DNA from: Symbiodinium sp. CCMP2592
Taxonomy: Eukaryota > Sar > Dinophyceae > Suessiales > Symbiodiniaceae
Assembly (NCBI GenBank): GCA_905221615.1
Contig: CAJNDT010001255.1
Location: 1 to 64,000 of the forward strand
DNA: 64,000 nt
Direction of reading: 5' to 3'
The notes beneath the pieces were generated by a model. It ran no database searches. It saw only the letters and a list, made by a program, of their open reading frames with translations, and had not been told where the DNA came from. Each line of letters begins with the position of its first letter. Position 1 is the first letter of the stretch. Of this stretch, positions 40,417 through 52,283 are shown one piece after another. The position numbers and the translations under genes are program-made.

Positions 40417-42664
40417 GGATTGCGAAAGGAAGCACCCCTACCGCCAGTCTCCGCCGAGGCGTCTGGAGTTTTTCCTTCCCCTCTTTCCCCTTACTCCCCT
40501 TGCCTTCTGCCCCACCCCCTTTGTTGTCAGGTCTGTCACCCTTTTCATTTCCCTTTTGTTGAGCTCCCGCACCATTGTCAAGCTTGTTGAGCTTTGGGGC
40601 GTGAGCGGACTCAGCTCCCGATACGGCCACCTGCTCCCACTCACTCTGCAAAATGCGCATGAACTCCACTGCCGAAGCCATCGTAGGATTGTGATCCAGT
40701 CGAAGAAGATTGCGGGCCGTGGAAATGCGGAATGCCACTTGAGCGTGCACTGGCTTCCGAAGGAGCTGCTCCCCTAGAGTATCGACTCCACGAAGGATGA
40801 GTGCCGGGTCAGGCACCACCACTGACATGGTGCGCGCGCGGGCGTAACACCGACTCCAGGTCCTAAGTGCTTGCACCGCGTCTCCCGCGGTCTTAGCCGT
40901 GCCCAAATGCGTTAGCTCCCCAAGGACCTGTGCCCGCTCCTGAAGCCCTCCTGGACCGTAAAGCTTCAGAACTTGAAACAGCAAGCCCACACAGTGCAAC
41001 GACCGCGAGGCCAAAAGCTCATCTCTTATGACAGCTGGCACCGCCGCCTGAAGCATACCATAAGCCCGGCTTTCAAGCCGACGGAATCTCACGTGAGAGA
41101 GCTCTAGACTCACCTGCGAAATGATGGACCCCTTTTCGATGGCGGTAGCCTGGAACCAACGATCATATAACCCTTGAGCCTCCCACTCGACGCGCTGCCA
41201 CCAAACCTGTGAAGGGTCCGACAGGTCGTAAAGAAGAGGCCTGATTTGGGCCAACCAATCAGCAGCACGAGTAGCTGCAGAGGGGAGATCCGGATCTCCC
41301 AGCGTTGGCAAGGTGCAAAAGGATCCCGGCCCCCCACACGGCCACCCAAATCTGTCCAGTCCAGCCCCTTCCAAGGATCCCCATTATCCTCAGATGAGTA
41401 GCCTCCCACACTCCCCGATGTCCCCAATCCCATGGGCAAGGCGGTTGCCTGTCCAGGATAACACCCTGAAGCTGCACCTTGAAACCCCACTAGCCTTAGC
41501 TGCGCTCGGAAGCAATGGGTTCCCACCGAACATACTCCTTCCAGCTCCATTTCCTATCCCGGTAGTCGATCCAAGCCTCATAGACTCTTCGCTGAAACCT
41601 GTCTCCCTCGAAGCTTGAGGTGGTGGGGGTCTAAGCTGAAACCAGGGCGTGGGAGGAGGTGGCGGAGCACGAGAGCGTACTTCACGAGCATAACTAATGC
41701 TACCGATGTGGAGCTCTGGCGCTCCCGGAGGAATTGGGGTTCCATGAGGAGTCGAGTTCAATCTTTGGACCCGCTCGGCCGAGAGAGGTGGAGGTTCTGG
41801 ACTTCTCTGAAGATCCCGCACTGAAGGAGGTGACATCGCAAGATCCCAACCCTTGTCAGTCTCCAGAGCCTCCTTAGCGGCATTGTACCCCAGCTCAAAC
41901 GCCCTTTGGTACGCCACAGACGAGCCTTCTAAGGACCCGGCATTGAGCGCAGAGTCAAGTGCTGATGTTGGGCGCTCAGTGGAAGGATTAGGAGGGATAA
42001 ACCTACCTAGCTCACTCTCACCCCAACCCTGAACTTGATTGCCCTCTTCACCTAACTCTATGGTAGCCTCAATCCCGTCCGTTACTCCACCTGATGCAAC
42101 AGATCTCCAAGCGTCTTGACTTCCCACCTTGTCGTCCTCCAGCTTCTCCAGCCGCAGACGAAGAGCTTCATTCTGGGACATCAGCTCCACATTCTGTTGC
42201 ACAACACTCTCAAGGATCTGCTTCATCTCCCGAAGGACCTGTCTCTCTCCTAGCGTCAGACCCGGGGGCTGACTAGCAGGAGTCTCTGATCGCGCTGTTT
42301 CAGACACCGTGGTTCGAACTGCACCTGTCGGCTCGATCGCCGTCTCTTCAGGCCTCCGCAGTTCCGTTGATGGTGTTGACGGTTCAGGTTGATTATCACT
42401 CGACATCCGGAGTTGGACTTCTTCCCGAGCCCTTTGTGACCAGAATGGATTAACAGTAGGACTTGCAGATTCGGCACCCGTCGCCCCGCTTCCAGTGGTC
42501 ATCTCAGCAGCATTTTCCAGAGCCGGCACCTGCGTGCCCTGAGCCCCGGTATCTACCTCTCTCCCACTTGGTTCCGACGACGTAGCAACCGCATCTTCAG
42601 GATCCCGTGTTTTACCGTCACCAACCCCTTTTCCGGATCTCTTGCGCATTGCTAGAGAATCCAT
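40256..42664 (-). pseudogene. Gag of element 3 with CCHC zinc knuckle
   Basis: The start MDSLAMRKRSGKGVGD lies right after the 5' repeat. It contains Pro/Thr/Glu-rich disordered parts, a coiled coil (GERQVLREMKQILESVVQQN), and, after two compensating frame changes around 41,300-41,550, a helical Gag core (WLAQIRPLLYDLSDPSQVWW) ending in a Lys/Gly-rich segment and CYNCGSDQHRQSEC (C-x2-C-x4-H-x4-C). The frame ends at 40,256, with the protease frame overlapping it by about 160 bp. Confidence 0.8.
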
Positions 42665-42676
42665 TTAACAGCGGAT

Positions 42677-42765
42677 CCGAACTTTTCTCGTGATGCAAAA
42701 AAGGCCTTCATCGAACAAGTCATGATCTGATGCCGTAGTGCCTGAGCAGAGAAGTGTGTTCGCAC
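42677..42765 (-). repeat. 5' terminal direct repeat of element 3
   Basis: Partner of 36,594-36,682. It ends only about a dozen bases before the first Gag ATG (42,664), so the leader is very short. Outside it the telomere-like word CCTAAACCCC begins at once. Confidence 0.9.
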
Positions 42766-42939
42766 CCTAAACCCCGTAAAAATGTAAAACCTTAAAATTT
42801 AAACCCTGCAAGCCATAAACCCAGCAAAACTGAAACTAACTCTGACTCTACTAAGGGCGTCGCGGAAACATCCACCATGTAACACCGGGCGTCGCGAAAC
42901 CACCCATGCTGTAACACCGGGCGTCGTGCAACTATTCAC
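42766..42939. other. Short GGGCGTCG-type repeats
   Basis: After telomere-like words, ACACCGGGCGTCGCGAAACC-like units occur two to three times (42,852-42,930). No gene. Confidence 0.6.
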
Positions 42940-44850
42940 CTAGTTTAGATAGTTTGGATAGATTGGTGGAGTACCGGAGGGCCGGACGGAGGGTTCGGTT
43001 TAGACAGTTTATATAGTTTGGGCTCTCCGCCCGGCCCCCCAAACCCGCTAAACCATTCAAACTATCTAAACCTCCCAGGTTTAGAGGGTTTAGCCGGTTT
43101 AGCTGGTTTGCGCTCTCTGCCCGGCCCCCAAACCCGCTAAACCGGCTAAACCCGCTAAACCGGCTAAACTATCTAAACCTCCCTGGTTTAGAGGGTTTAG
43201 CCGGTTTAGCGGATTTAGCTGGTTTGGGCTCTCCGCCCGGCCCCCAAACCCGCTAAACCGGCTAAACTATCTAAACCTTTCTGGTTTAGAGGGTTTAGAG
43301 CTAAACCGGCTAAACTTGCCAAACCGGCTAAACTATCTAAACCTCCCTGGTTTAGAGGGTTTCGAGGGTTTAGCCGGTTTAGCGGGTTTAGCTGGTTTGG
43401 GCTCTCCGCCCGGCCCCCCAAACCCGCTAAACCGGCTAAACCCTCTAAACTATCCAAACCCACCTGGTTTAAATGGTTTAAACGGCTTAGCTGGTATAGC
43501 TGGTTTGGACTCCCCGCCCGGCCCCCAAACCGTCTAAACTATCTAAAACGGCCTGCCCCGGACTAGCCCAAACCAGCTAAACCACCTAAACCATCTAAAC
43601 CCACCTGGTTTAGATGGTTTAGACGGTTTAGCTGGTTTGGGATCCCCGCCCGGCCCCCCAAACCATCTAAACTATCTAAACCGGCCTGCCCGGACTAGCC
43701 CAAACCAGCTAAACCACCTAAACCATCTACACCCACCTGGTCTAGATGGTTTAGACGGTTTGGCTGGTTTGGGCTCCCCGCCGGGCCCCCAAACCATCTA
43801 AACTATCTAAACCGACCTGCCCGGACTAGCCCAAACCAGCTAAACCATCTACACCCACCTGGTCTAGATGGTTTGACGGTTTAGCTGGTTTAGCTGGTGT
43901 GGGATCCCCGCCCGGCCCCCCAAACCATCTAAACTATCTAAACCGGCCTGCCCGGACTAGCCCAAACCAGCTAAACCACCTAAACCACCTAAACCATCTA
44001 CACCCACCTGGTCTAGATGGTTTAGACGGTTTAGCTGGTTTGGGCTCCCCGCCGGGCCCCCAAACCATCTAAACTATCTAAACCGGCCTGCCCGGACTAG
44101 CCCAAACCAGCTAAACCACCTAAACCATCTACACCCACCTGGTCTAGATGGTTTGACGGTTTAGCTGGTTTAGCTGGTGTGGGATCCCCGCCCGGCCCCC
44201 CAAACCATCTAAACTATCTAAACCGGCCTGCCCGGACTAGCCCAAACCAGCTGAACCACCTAAACCACCTAAACCATCTACACCCACCTGGTCTAGATGG
44301 TTTAGACGGTTTAGCTGGTTTGGGCTCCCCGCCGGGCCCCCAAACCATCTAAACTATCTAAACCGGCCTGCCCGGACTAGCCCAAACCAGCTAAACCAGC
44401 TAAACCATCTACACCCACCTGGTCTAGATGGTTTGACGGTTTAGCTGGTTTAGCTGGTGTGGGATCCCCGCCCGCCCCCCAAACCATCTAAACTATCTAA
44501 ACCGACCTGCCCGGACAAGCCCAAACCAGCTAAACCAGCTAAACCCACCTGGTTTAGATGGTTTAGACGGTTTGGCTGGTTTGGGCTCCCCGCCCGGCCC
44601 CCCAAATCATCTAAACTATCTAAGCCGGCCTGCCCGGACTAGCCCAAACCAGCTAAACCAGCTAAACCATCTAAACCCACCTGGTTTAGATGGTTTAGAC
44701 GGTTTGGCTGCCACACGGGCGGCGTGAGCTGCTGTCCAGGACTTGCAGACGGGCTCGGCTGGTTTAGCTGGCTTGGGCTCGCCGCCCGGCAGCCCAAACC
44801 ATCTAAACTATCTAAACCGGCCTGCCCGGACAAACTATCTAAACTATGTA
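42940..44850. repeat. Telomere-like array with 280-bp higher-order units
   Basis: Short words AAACCAGCTAAACC, AAACTATCTAAACC and their complements GGTTTAGATGGTTTAGACGG alternate, forming many inverted segments around CCACCTGG. GGGATCCCCGCCCGGCCCCC recurs with GATCC at 43,641, 43,903, 44,183 and 44,463, and GGGCTCCCCGCCGGG at about 43,771, 44,042 and 44,322. From 43,903 the pair repeats every 280 bp, each unit being two related halves of about 140 bp. ORFs across it (PNRLNYLNLPG type) are by-products. Confidence 0.9.
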
Positions 44851-44879
44851 AACCTTCCTCCAGCGGACCCAGAGCAACA

Positions 44880-47800
44880 CATTATACAGAAAGGTTGCTC
44901 TTACACACACACATATATATATATATGTATGTATGTATATATATATATATATATGTATCTGTGTGCGTGTGTTTGTATGTATGTATGCATGTATGCATCC
45001 GTGTATATGTGCATATACGTATGTGTATATGTCTACCTTTGCATAACACCCAAATAACGAATTATTCCTATTCGTGCTCAATCCTCTGATTCCATCACGG
45101 AGCTCTTCAGTGCTTCGATAGTCATGCTACATGTCAGTGACGAAGCAAGGAGGCAATCCAGTGAGCAGTACAGGCGGGCATGGTTCATCACCTAGTGCGT
45201 GTGGGATGGAAGCCATACAAGCCCCAGGATGCCAAATCGCGGTCGCAGAGTGAAAATCGCACTCTGCAGGAGCATCCGTGAGCTTACGAGCGCAGTCCCA
45301 TTGTGGCAAAACTTAACCTGCTTTGCATACTGTACTCTTCTTTTGGACAAGGGCCCCGCCGTAACGGCCATGGCGAGGGCGATCGCAAGCGCATCGACAG
45401 CCGAGCCTCCGAACCTGGCCGTCCCAAGGGCCCCGTCGCAACATGTCCCGAGTCACAACCAATATGTGGACATAGGCTCCCACAGCAGGATGCGCCCAGC
45501 GATTCCTTCCGTGCAAGCGACAAATCTCTCACTTAAAACTTAAATCCTTTAAAGTTTGCGTTGTGATTCTGCGCTCTGCCGCTCCATGGCAGGCTCGACC
45601 GTTTAAACTTCAAACGGGCCTAGCGAAAGAGTGGCTGCAATTCCCAGAGCCACCAGGAGCTCCTGAAGTCACGGCCAAGGAAAGGCCTCAGACTCCCTGT
45701 TGCACAGAGGCTTATAGGGCTCCTTCCTGAGGACACGCCACAAGTCAGCAAATGTTGGAACCTGCTACGCGGTTTGCCACTTAGCGCTTGAGGAACACCC
45801 GCTCCGGGCTCTGTACCAACTCACCGGTTGCGAGCGCCTCAAAATTGCTCAAGAAATCATTGACACGCCAAAGTGCTGGGCTGCGCAGCGGCTGCACTGC
45901 TCCGCGCTGCCGGCCTGCAGAACCAGTGAGGCAGCCTGAAGCGGTGGAGTCGGCTGTGGCGCTGTCGGCCACCAGTGCACACGGCCTGTGAACCAGCGTT
46001 GCCGCCGCAGCCAACAAGGGCCGTCAAGTAAAATGCGATGATGAGGTGCCTGCAGCCACGATCTGGCGACCTTCTATCCTATCTACGTAGCTTCATCTAT
46101 CTGACTGAACGGTACCGGGCTTCTGCAACAAAACATCGAAGAATTCCAAGATGGCTGACGAGACCTGTCACAGTATAGCCAAAAATCGTGTTCTTCAGGC
46201 TGCAGGCAGGAAGTCAGAAAGCGTGCCGACAGAAAGACAAGCAGCCCCAGTAGCCAGGGCCTTCAGACAAAGAGCCGTAAGAGGGACTTCACCAGGCACT
46301 GGCACAACCGTTCGGGATCAGGGCAGGCGGCCATACAACTCCGTCTGCACACTTTTGCCCACATACCTGAACGACTTCCGCCCCTCCCGAACTAGAATTG
46401 TCAAGTCACCACTGAGAGGATCGCGGCTCGGGCGCAGATGAGTACAAATCGCATTCTTCCTTCATTCTGAGATGCAGGAATGCAGGGTTATTCCAAATCA
46501 ATTCAGAGCCTATCGCACGGAGCCTTGTTTCCAAGACCCAACAAGCAGTCGAGTGGTAGCTGCCGTGGAGCCTGGCAAAGCGAGGTAGCGCAGCGGCGAA
46601 GCCCAGGCCGAATCGACTGGACCGAAAAGGGCACTGCGTCTGGCACTTTGGCACCCGACTGGCCTCAAGAAGGTCTGCCAAGTTGATGCACGCAAGGCCT
46701 GGGTCCTGCCCATAGAATGCTCAAGACAAAAAAGCGAAGCCGCATACTTCCGCATGCCTGCGTGTCGTCGTTTTGGGCGACCTTCCAGACTTCGACACGC
46801 CGCAAATCTAGGCTTGATACAGATGCTGTGGATCTATGTCTCGCTTCTGCTTCTCAACAGCTTTCGCATTGAAATCATGTCGAGAATGCTCGTGGACCGC
46901 GGCATGAAAGCCCGCGTTTCGCGCGTTTGTAAAGTGCTTCCATAGATTTTCGAGGATAGGGACGCAGTCCCCCAGCGACCCCGCCTTCACAAAGAAGACG
47001 CCGTCGGGCGCGTCTCCGACACAAACCGCATTGGAGCCTCGGAGCGGACAGCACAGCATCGTAGCATGGCTGTTTCAACAATATTTTTTCTCGTATACTG
47101 CAGTGCATCGCTCACCGAACCGATCGAACCGGTCCGTACCGCAGAATATCGCAACATCCCACCACCAGCCACTCCACACACCACCATCAGCCACCAGTTC
47201 CAGCCCCAGCCATCAGCCACTCCAGTCACCAGCTGCAGCCACCAACCCTCCGCATCCCCAAACCAGAGGGGGATGGCAGCCAGCAGGCCAGCAGGTGGCT
47301 GAAAGCAGGTGGTTGGAGGTGGGGGGCTGGAGGCAGGAGGTTGGTGGCTGGAGGTAGGTGGCTGAAGGCAGATTGATAGGTCTGATGGGTATTCGGTATT
47401 GCGTATCGCACCGAACCGAACCGAAACTCCGCAATACATATACCGCTAAATATCGCGTACGTATCGGCATCGACCGCTCCACACGCGAAGCCGAGCCGAG
47501 CCGCGGAGAAGTATCCGAATGACCTCGTCGATCCTCATGTCTGGCCTCAGCCATGGCTGGAGTGTAGGCATCCCAAGTTGCACGAGTTCGGGCTGGGTCG
47601 AGTCGTGTCTGATCACTCGGCGAACCCATTATACAGCTTATTTGAGCTTATTGCCTCTAATTTCTGAGTTCATCCCATAAACAACATGAGGCAACAGCCG
47701 CAGAGTGATAGGGGAGCTAGATGGAGTCCTGCAAAGGATGCACCACAACACCACTGAACTTCGAAAGCAAATCGCTCCAAGGTTGTGGCATGACTGGCTG

Positions 47801-49703
47801 GCTGGTGACCCAACGATTTGGCGGAGGCACCTGGAACTACAAGTTTGAAGGAATGAACCTGCCCCCTTGGATTGAAACCAGCCTGCTTCATCTCGCCTGA
47901 CTTGCTGGGTTTGCACGTCATTCGGCATCTGCGACATCGCCAGCCTAGCTACTTGGCTTCAAGCCGATGCACCTACAGCAGCCAGCACCGTTCCCAGCCA
48001 GGCCGAGTAGCCGGACAGTATCGTCGCTGTTGCTGTCAAGAATGCACTGGGCAAGTCTCGGTGGTAAACCACAAATGTATCCTCGCGAGTTGCTGCGACA
48101 TCCTTGCCCCGATCGCAGGCGTCCTTGTAGCGATGTTGGGGTATTCGTCTACGCTGTGGACCTGCATCCAGCAAACCGACGAACGGACAGCATGCACGGC
48201 AGCCCAGCCTTCGAGAATGGGGGCTGGCCATGCCCAGCATGTCGTGGAGCACATGGGCACCATTGAACGCAGAACATGAAACTGTGCACGGGTTGCTGGC
48301 ATGCAGGGGAATGCATGCGTGAAGCCGAAGACAGCTCTGCGTCTTTGCGGACTGTGCCTGTTTATCGATCTGGGCCGCAGCGACAGCTGAAGATGACACA
48401 TGCCTTGCCTTGCAACAACCCACGTGGGCCGTCACCAACCGCTCGTGTCACTGAACTGAAAGCATCAGGCCGCATTTTTGCTCATCAAAGCTGGCTGCGC
48501 AGTAGTCAAGCAGAGCTGCGAATCCTGGCCCTGAGGGACCCCTTTCTGGAACGCGCGGGCCCCATGCCCGGAGATTGTGTGGAGAGCTTTGCCTGTTTTC
48601 TCGTTGAAACGCTTCATCGCTCCGATTGCGTGCCTGGCTCGCCGGTCGAACAGACACACTGGCGGCACTGGGGACTGTGTTGGGCTCCATGTGGCTGGAC
48701 GACGGTTTTTGCTCTTCACATCGTGGGGACCCCGTGCTGGAGGCATTCCATGCAGGCCGCATCGCCCGCAAAACGATGCCCTTCTCCTGGACATGAAGGG
48801 GCTGGGAATGGGGAATGCGCACTCTGAGCACGAGCTGGCACCAAAAGGAAACAGGGAGAGGGATCGGGAGAAGGAGTGGGACGGACAAGCAATCGTCACT
48901 AAACACGTCCAATTTCTTCCATCTAGATGGTCTGCAAATTCGAGAAAGACAATGAACCCGATGAGTACTAGCTGATGAGCCGATGGTGGCTTTCCTGTTT
49001 ATATCTATATCCAAAAGCGGACCAATGACACAGCTTCGGTTAGCAGGGCCACCCCCAGGTCTAACAATTGGAGTTTCGGTCGGCAACCCCTAGGCCCAAG
49101 GTCTTGCGGACCGCCCCCCCATTTGAACACCCCCCCTTCTGTGGAAGGATCTGGGTAAAGGAAGCCCCGCAAGACCTAATGATGTGCCCTTGCACGAATG
49201 GCCACATCTGCAATGCCTGCACATGGACATGCTTGCAATGCTGCATGCGGCGAGCCTATAACACTACATGTCTTGTTATTAGGAGGTCCTGACTTGAGAA
49301 GCATCGGGGATTCATTGAAAGGGCTGAACTTTACTGATTCCAGGATACGCTTTGTGGTTGGGTCCTCACGACCTGCGAGTGGTGAGACGTGCCTCAAAGC
49401 CTGCTCCTTTGTGCGATGCTCTTGCTGTTCTTGCGTTGGGACATCTGGCATGGCTGGTGCAACTGGTGTCTGCGCATTGTGATTGACAGCAAACACAATG
49501 TGACGACGTAGCGCGGGCATGTCTGCTGGAACATGCTGTGTGACACCTTTGTGCTTGGAGCACACTTCAACCTTATGCTCCTTTTGGGACCTTCCAAGCA
49601 CCTCGACTAAGCGGGATGAGTTGGTGTAAAACCTAAATGAGGCATGAAGCGGTTTATCGTCATTACCCCACCAAGCAACATCACAACCGTGAACCTCAAC
49701 TCC
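44880..49703. other. About 4.8 kb without recognisable genes
   Basis: A (TA)n/(GTAT)n microsatellite lies at about 44,910-45,040. The rest is mixed-composition unique sequence with many short overlapping ORFs and no motif I could defend. CCAGCCACCAGCC-type low complexity with CACCGAACCGA words occurs at about 47,105-47,420. Exons of genes with short exons could be hidden here. Confidence 0.4.
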
Positions 49704-51113
49704 TTAACCACAGGGCGACGTTACGGGGCCAGACCAGGGTACACCCATGGCCCTTCTGCAACGCGTGACGTGCGTGAGAAGCAAAGGCTTGGACTTGCTG
49801 TTAAACCTTACAAGCTGAGCTAACCACCTCCCTTTAGCAGCGTCACCATCCCTGCACCTATACCCAATTAAGTTGGGCAGCGCTCCCCAAAGGAGGTGTG
49901 TGACACCAAGCTCAGAGTGGGACTTGCCAAAAGCTGAACTGGGAGAGCAGTCGTACTCAAACACTGCGGTAAACCCTTTTCCTTTTGCCTTCGCTCTGCG
50001 TGCCCTTCGGTTGGTTCCCTTCTGGAAAACCGGCCTTTGCTGAGGAGCTTGCTTTGCAGACACACCGGCGGGAACACCAAACACTGGAGGCTGATCACCT
50101 GTTGCTTCGGCGAGCTTTGTGCTGGTTGCTGTCGCTGAAGGAACAGCGGCACCGGCAACTGAAGAAACCTCAGCGTCCCCCCTGACCGGCGCTTCCGGCA
50201 CAGGAGCAGGAGTGGGCGGAGCCACGCTTTCTGCAGCGGGTGTCCGTGGCACAGTTTCTGCGGGAGTTGGTGGTACTGGCCTGCCTGGTGTAGGAGGCAG
50301 GGAGCGACGCTCTTCCTTCTCCTTACGCTCTTTCTCAAGAAGTTCCGTGAAACGCTTGCGGCACTCTCGCGTGTGTACCGAAGCCTTTCCGTAGCAAGCT
50401 TTACACCCAGGGGTTTCCTTAAACTTAATGATACGCTCAACAGTGATATAGACGCTCCTATGCCTAAGGGGAGGCTTAGCGTCACTACGGCATCTCCTGA
50501 AGCGGGATGTCTGGGAGCTCGCCCTCTGCAGCCCCTTCAACCAGGGCGCGGTGATTAGCGTTGGCCACAGGAAAGACTGGAGGGCCTTCCTCGATAAAGA
50601 GTTCGTCTTGCGGAACGTCAACAACCAAGGCGTTGCGCTTGGAACGGAACGAGGACTTTGGTCACGAACCTATATCTCAAACCTGCATCTAGGCGCCACC
50701 CCAAAATTCAAACCAGGCTGAAGGTTCGGATCCAGAGCCCTTGTCGAGGGTCCCTTCTTGCGGTAATAGCTTAGCTGTCCAAAACACGCACGGATTCCCT
50801 CAAAAGGAGCCTTTGTAAGAACTTCCCACTGTGACTTTGCCTTGTCAGAGTGGCTCGCTCGGTCAAAGGAGAGCGAGAGGCATGCGTAAGGGTAGGAGTA
50901 CGTGTGGAAGTCGCAGGGCAAACCCGACTGAAGGTGGATGCTCTTACAGCACGCTTTCTCCTCCCTGACGTCACGCTCAAGCACCAAGTTATGAGGCCAC
51001 TTGTTCGGCAAGGAAGTCTCTGGGACGAGCCCGACCTCTGATGCTGCCCCTTCAAGCTCACCAGCTTCGTCCATCTTGACAAGACAAACCGGAGGCTTTG
51101 AGGCTGGGTGCAA
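49704..51113 (-). pseudogene. Post-integrase region of element 4B
   Basis: The part upstream of about 50,670 encodes KWPHNLVLERDVREEKACCK and similar sequence. Then comes GCKACYGKASVHTRECRKRF (a C-x2-C-x6-H-x4-C cluster, about 50,340-50,410), which in dinoflagellate copia elements sits between integrase and RT. A Pro/Ala-rich linker and FEYDCSPSSAFGKSHSELG follow, the start of a further domain with a motif I-like EYxCSPxS. Coding similarity ends near 49,704. Confidence 0.55.
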
Positions 51114-51263
51114 ACCGAAGAAGTGCCAGAAGTTCTTGGCGTGGTTCTGAAGCGTATTGGGTAAGCAACCCTAGCCCCTGAAAACACATCCCTTACAACG
51201 TGGTGTGACTTCAAGCCCCCTGTCCCTATGCCTCGGTGATCGTCACCTCGGGCCATGATAACA

Positions 51264-52283
51264 TCATCTGTTGCGATTTGCTGCCACGACGCGGACATCC
51301 CAAACCGGGCCTAGGTACACACCCTTGGTCCACCTCGACAGAAGATCGTAGTGCCCACCCTGGCCGTAGCGCTTCTGCTTGATGGCGACACGTGTTCCAA
51401 AGGGACACGGCGGGTGGTAGGTCTCGGGCCGTAGTCGTTGCTCTCGTTGATGCCGTGCAGCGATGATCATTGCCGGGGCCCAGTGCGCGGTACTCAACCC
51501 TGAAGTTCGTAGGAGCTTCCGCGCTTGCCCCTTCATATATCTCACTGCTCTCTCTGCAGTCCCGTTTGACTGAGGCGATTGGCCCTCAGTCCGAGTGAGC
51601 CAAATGCCATTGTTGAGAGCCCACTCCTGTAAAGCAGGTGAGCGAAGTTCATGAGCTCGATCACTGTGAATTCTTACCACTGCCAAGTTTAGTTGTCTCA
51701 AGTACAATAATTTCTTGGATCGCCTGCATGACCTGCTTGCCACTCTTGCCCTTCAGTGGTTTGGCGACGTATAGGTGGTCCATTGGTATTCCTGCATTGC
51801 CTTCGCCGGACTCATCTTCAAGCTCATCCTTCTTTTGCTGCTCCTCTGCCTCGGCGTCGTCATCCCACAACCAACTTCCAGAGTCCTTTGCGGTGATCTT
51901 CTTTGCCGACAACTCCTCTCCATCACCTGGCATAGAGGGCTCGTAGTCCGACAAGTGGTCTCCCTCTTGTACTTCCGGCGGTAGGGGATCAAGTTCAAGG
52001 CCAGCAAAGTCATAGGTTGCATCCGCCAGGTCTCCAGCCTCAAACTCCTTCGGGGGCTCCTGATCCGCAAACCTTGGCTTGGTGTAGGCCGTGTAGGCGG
52101 CGGCGAGGAAGAACTTATACCCCGAGCCGCAGGCATCTTGGACGTCACTCTCATTTCTACGCCAACACATACGCACTTTCTTGCTTTGTGCGCCTGTGGG
52201 GGCGTCCGGTTCCAAGTGCCATCACACATTGTTCGCAGTCCTTCCTGAAGGGTACGTGGTCTCGTTGAATATGGAGTTTCCAT
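51264..52283 (-). pseudogene. Integrase of element 4B
   Basis: Core parts: an acidic insertion rich in Asp/Glu (51,830-52,100), MDHLYVAKPLKGKSGKQVMQ and, after a frame change near 51,700, NLAVVRIHSDRAHELRSP (Asp, about 51,640-51,670) and SPQSNGTAERAVRYMKGQ (Glu, about 51,545-51,580). The C-terminal part reads PFGTRVAIKQKRYGQGGHYD and WTKGVYLGPV. The zinc motif HIQRDHVPFRKDCEQC lies just upstream (about 52,225-52,272). Confidence 0.8.

Larger units (their letters stand above)
36594..42765 (-). mobile_element. LTR-like retroelement 3 without a visible reverse transcriptase
   Basis: It is bounded by 89-bp direct repeats with two mismatches (87/89 identical). Minus-strand order: Gag with coiled coil, CCHC knuckle, protease, C5-methyltransferase-like domain, integrase, zinc-ribbon-like tail. 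RT and RNase H motifs are not present between integrase and the 3' repeat. A purine tract AGGGGGA lies directly next to the 3' repeat. The high terminal-repeat identity suggests a fairly recent insertion, while several frameshifts in the coding part suggest a defective copy. Target-site duplication was not found. Confidence 0.75.

Noticed and set aside
43215..44833. ORFs encoding LNRLNYLNxPG-type repeats
   Set aside because: They are translations of the telomere-like array and occur on both strands.
45258..45270. GCACTCTGC in the 45-kb region as a copy of the mini-palindrome
   Set aside because: Only nine bases match and the flanking arm bases are different; it is compatible with chance.
45199..45543. 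Plus-strand ORF of 114 codons
   Set aside because: Three overlapping ORFs of similar length on both strands, no recognisable motif and no splice context.
47031..47439. Ser/Thr/Pro-rich or His/Gln-rich ORFs as a protein gene
   Set aside because: Both strands are open because of CCAGCCACC low complexity; no motif is present.
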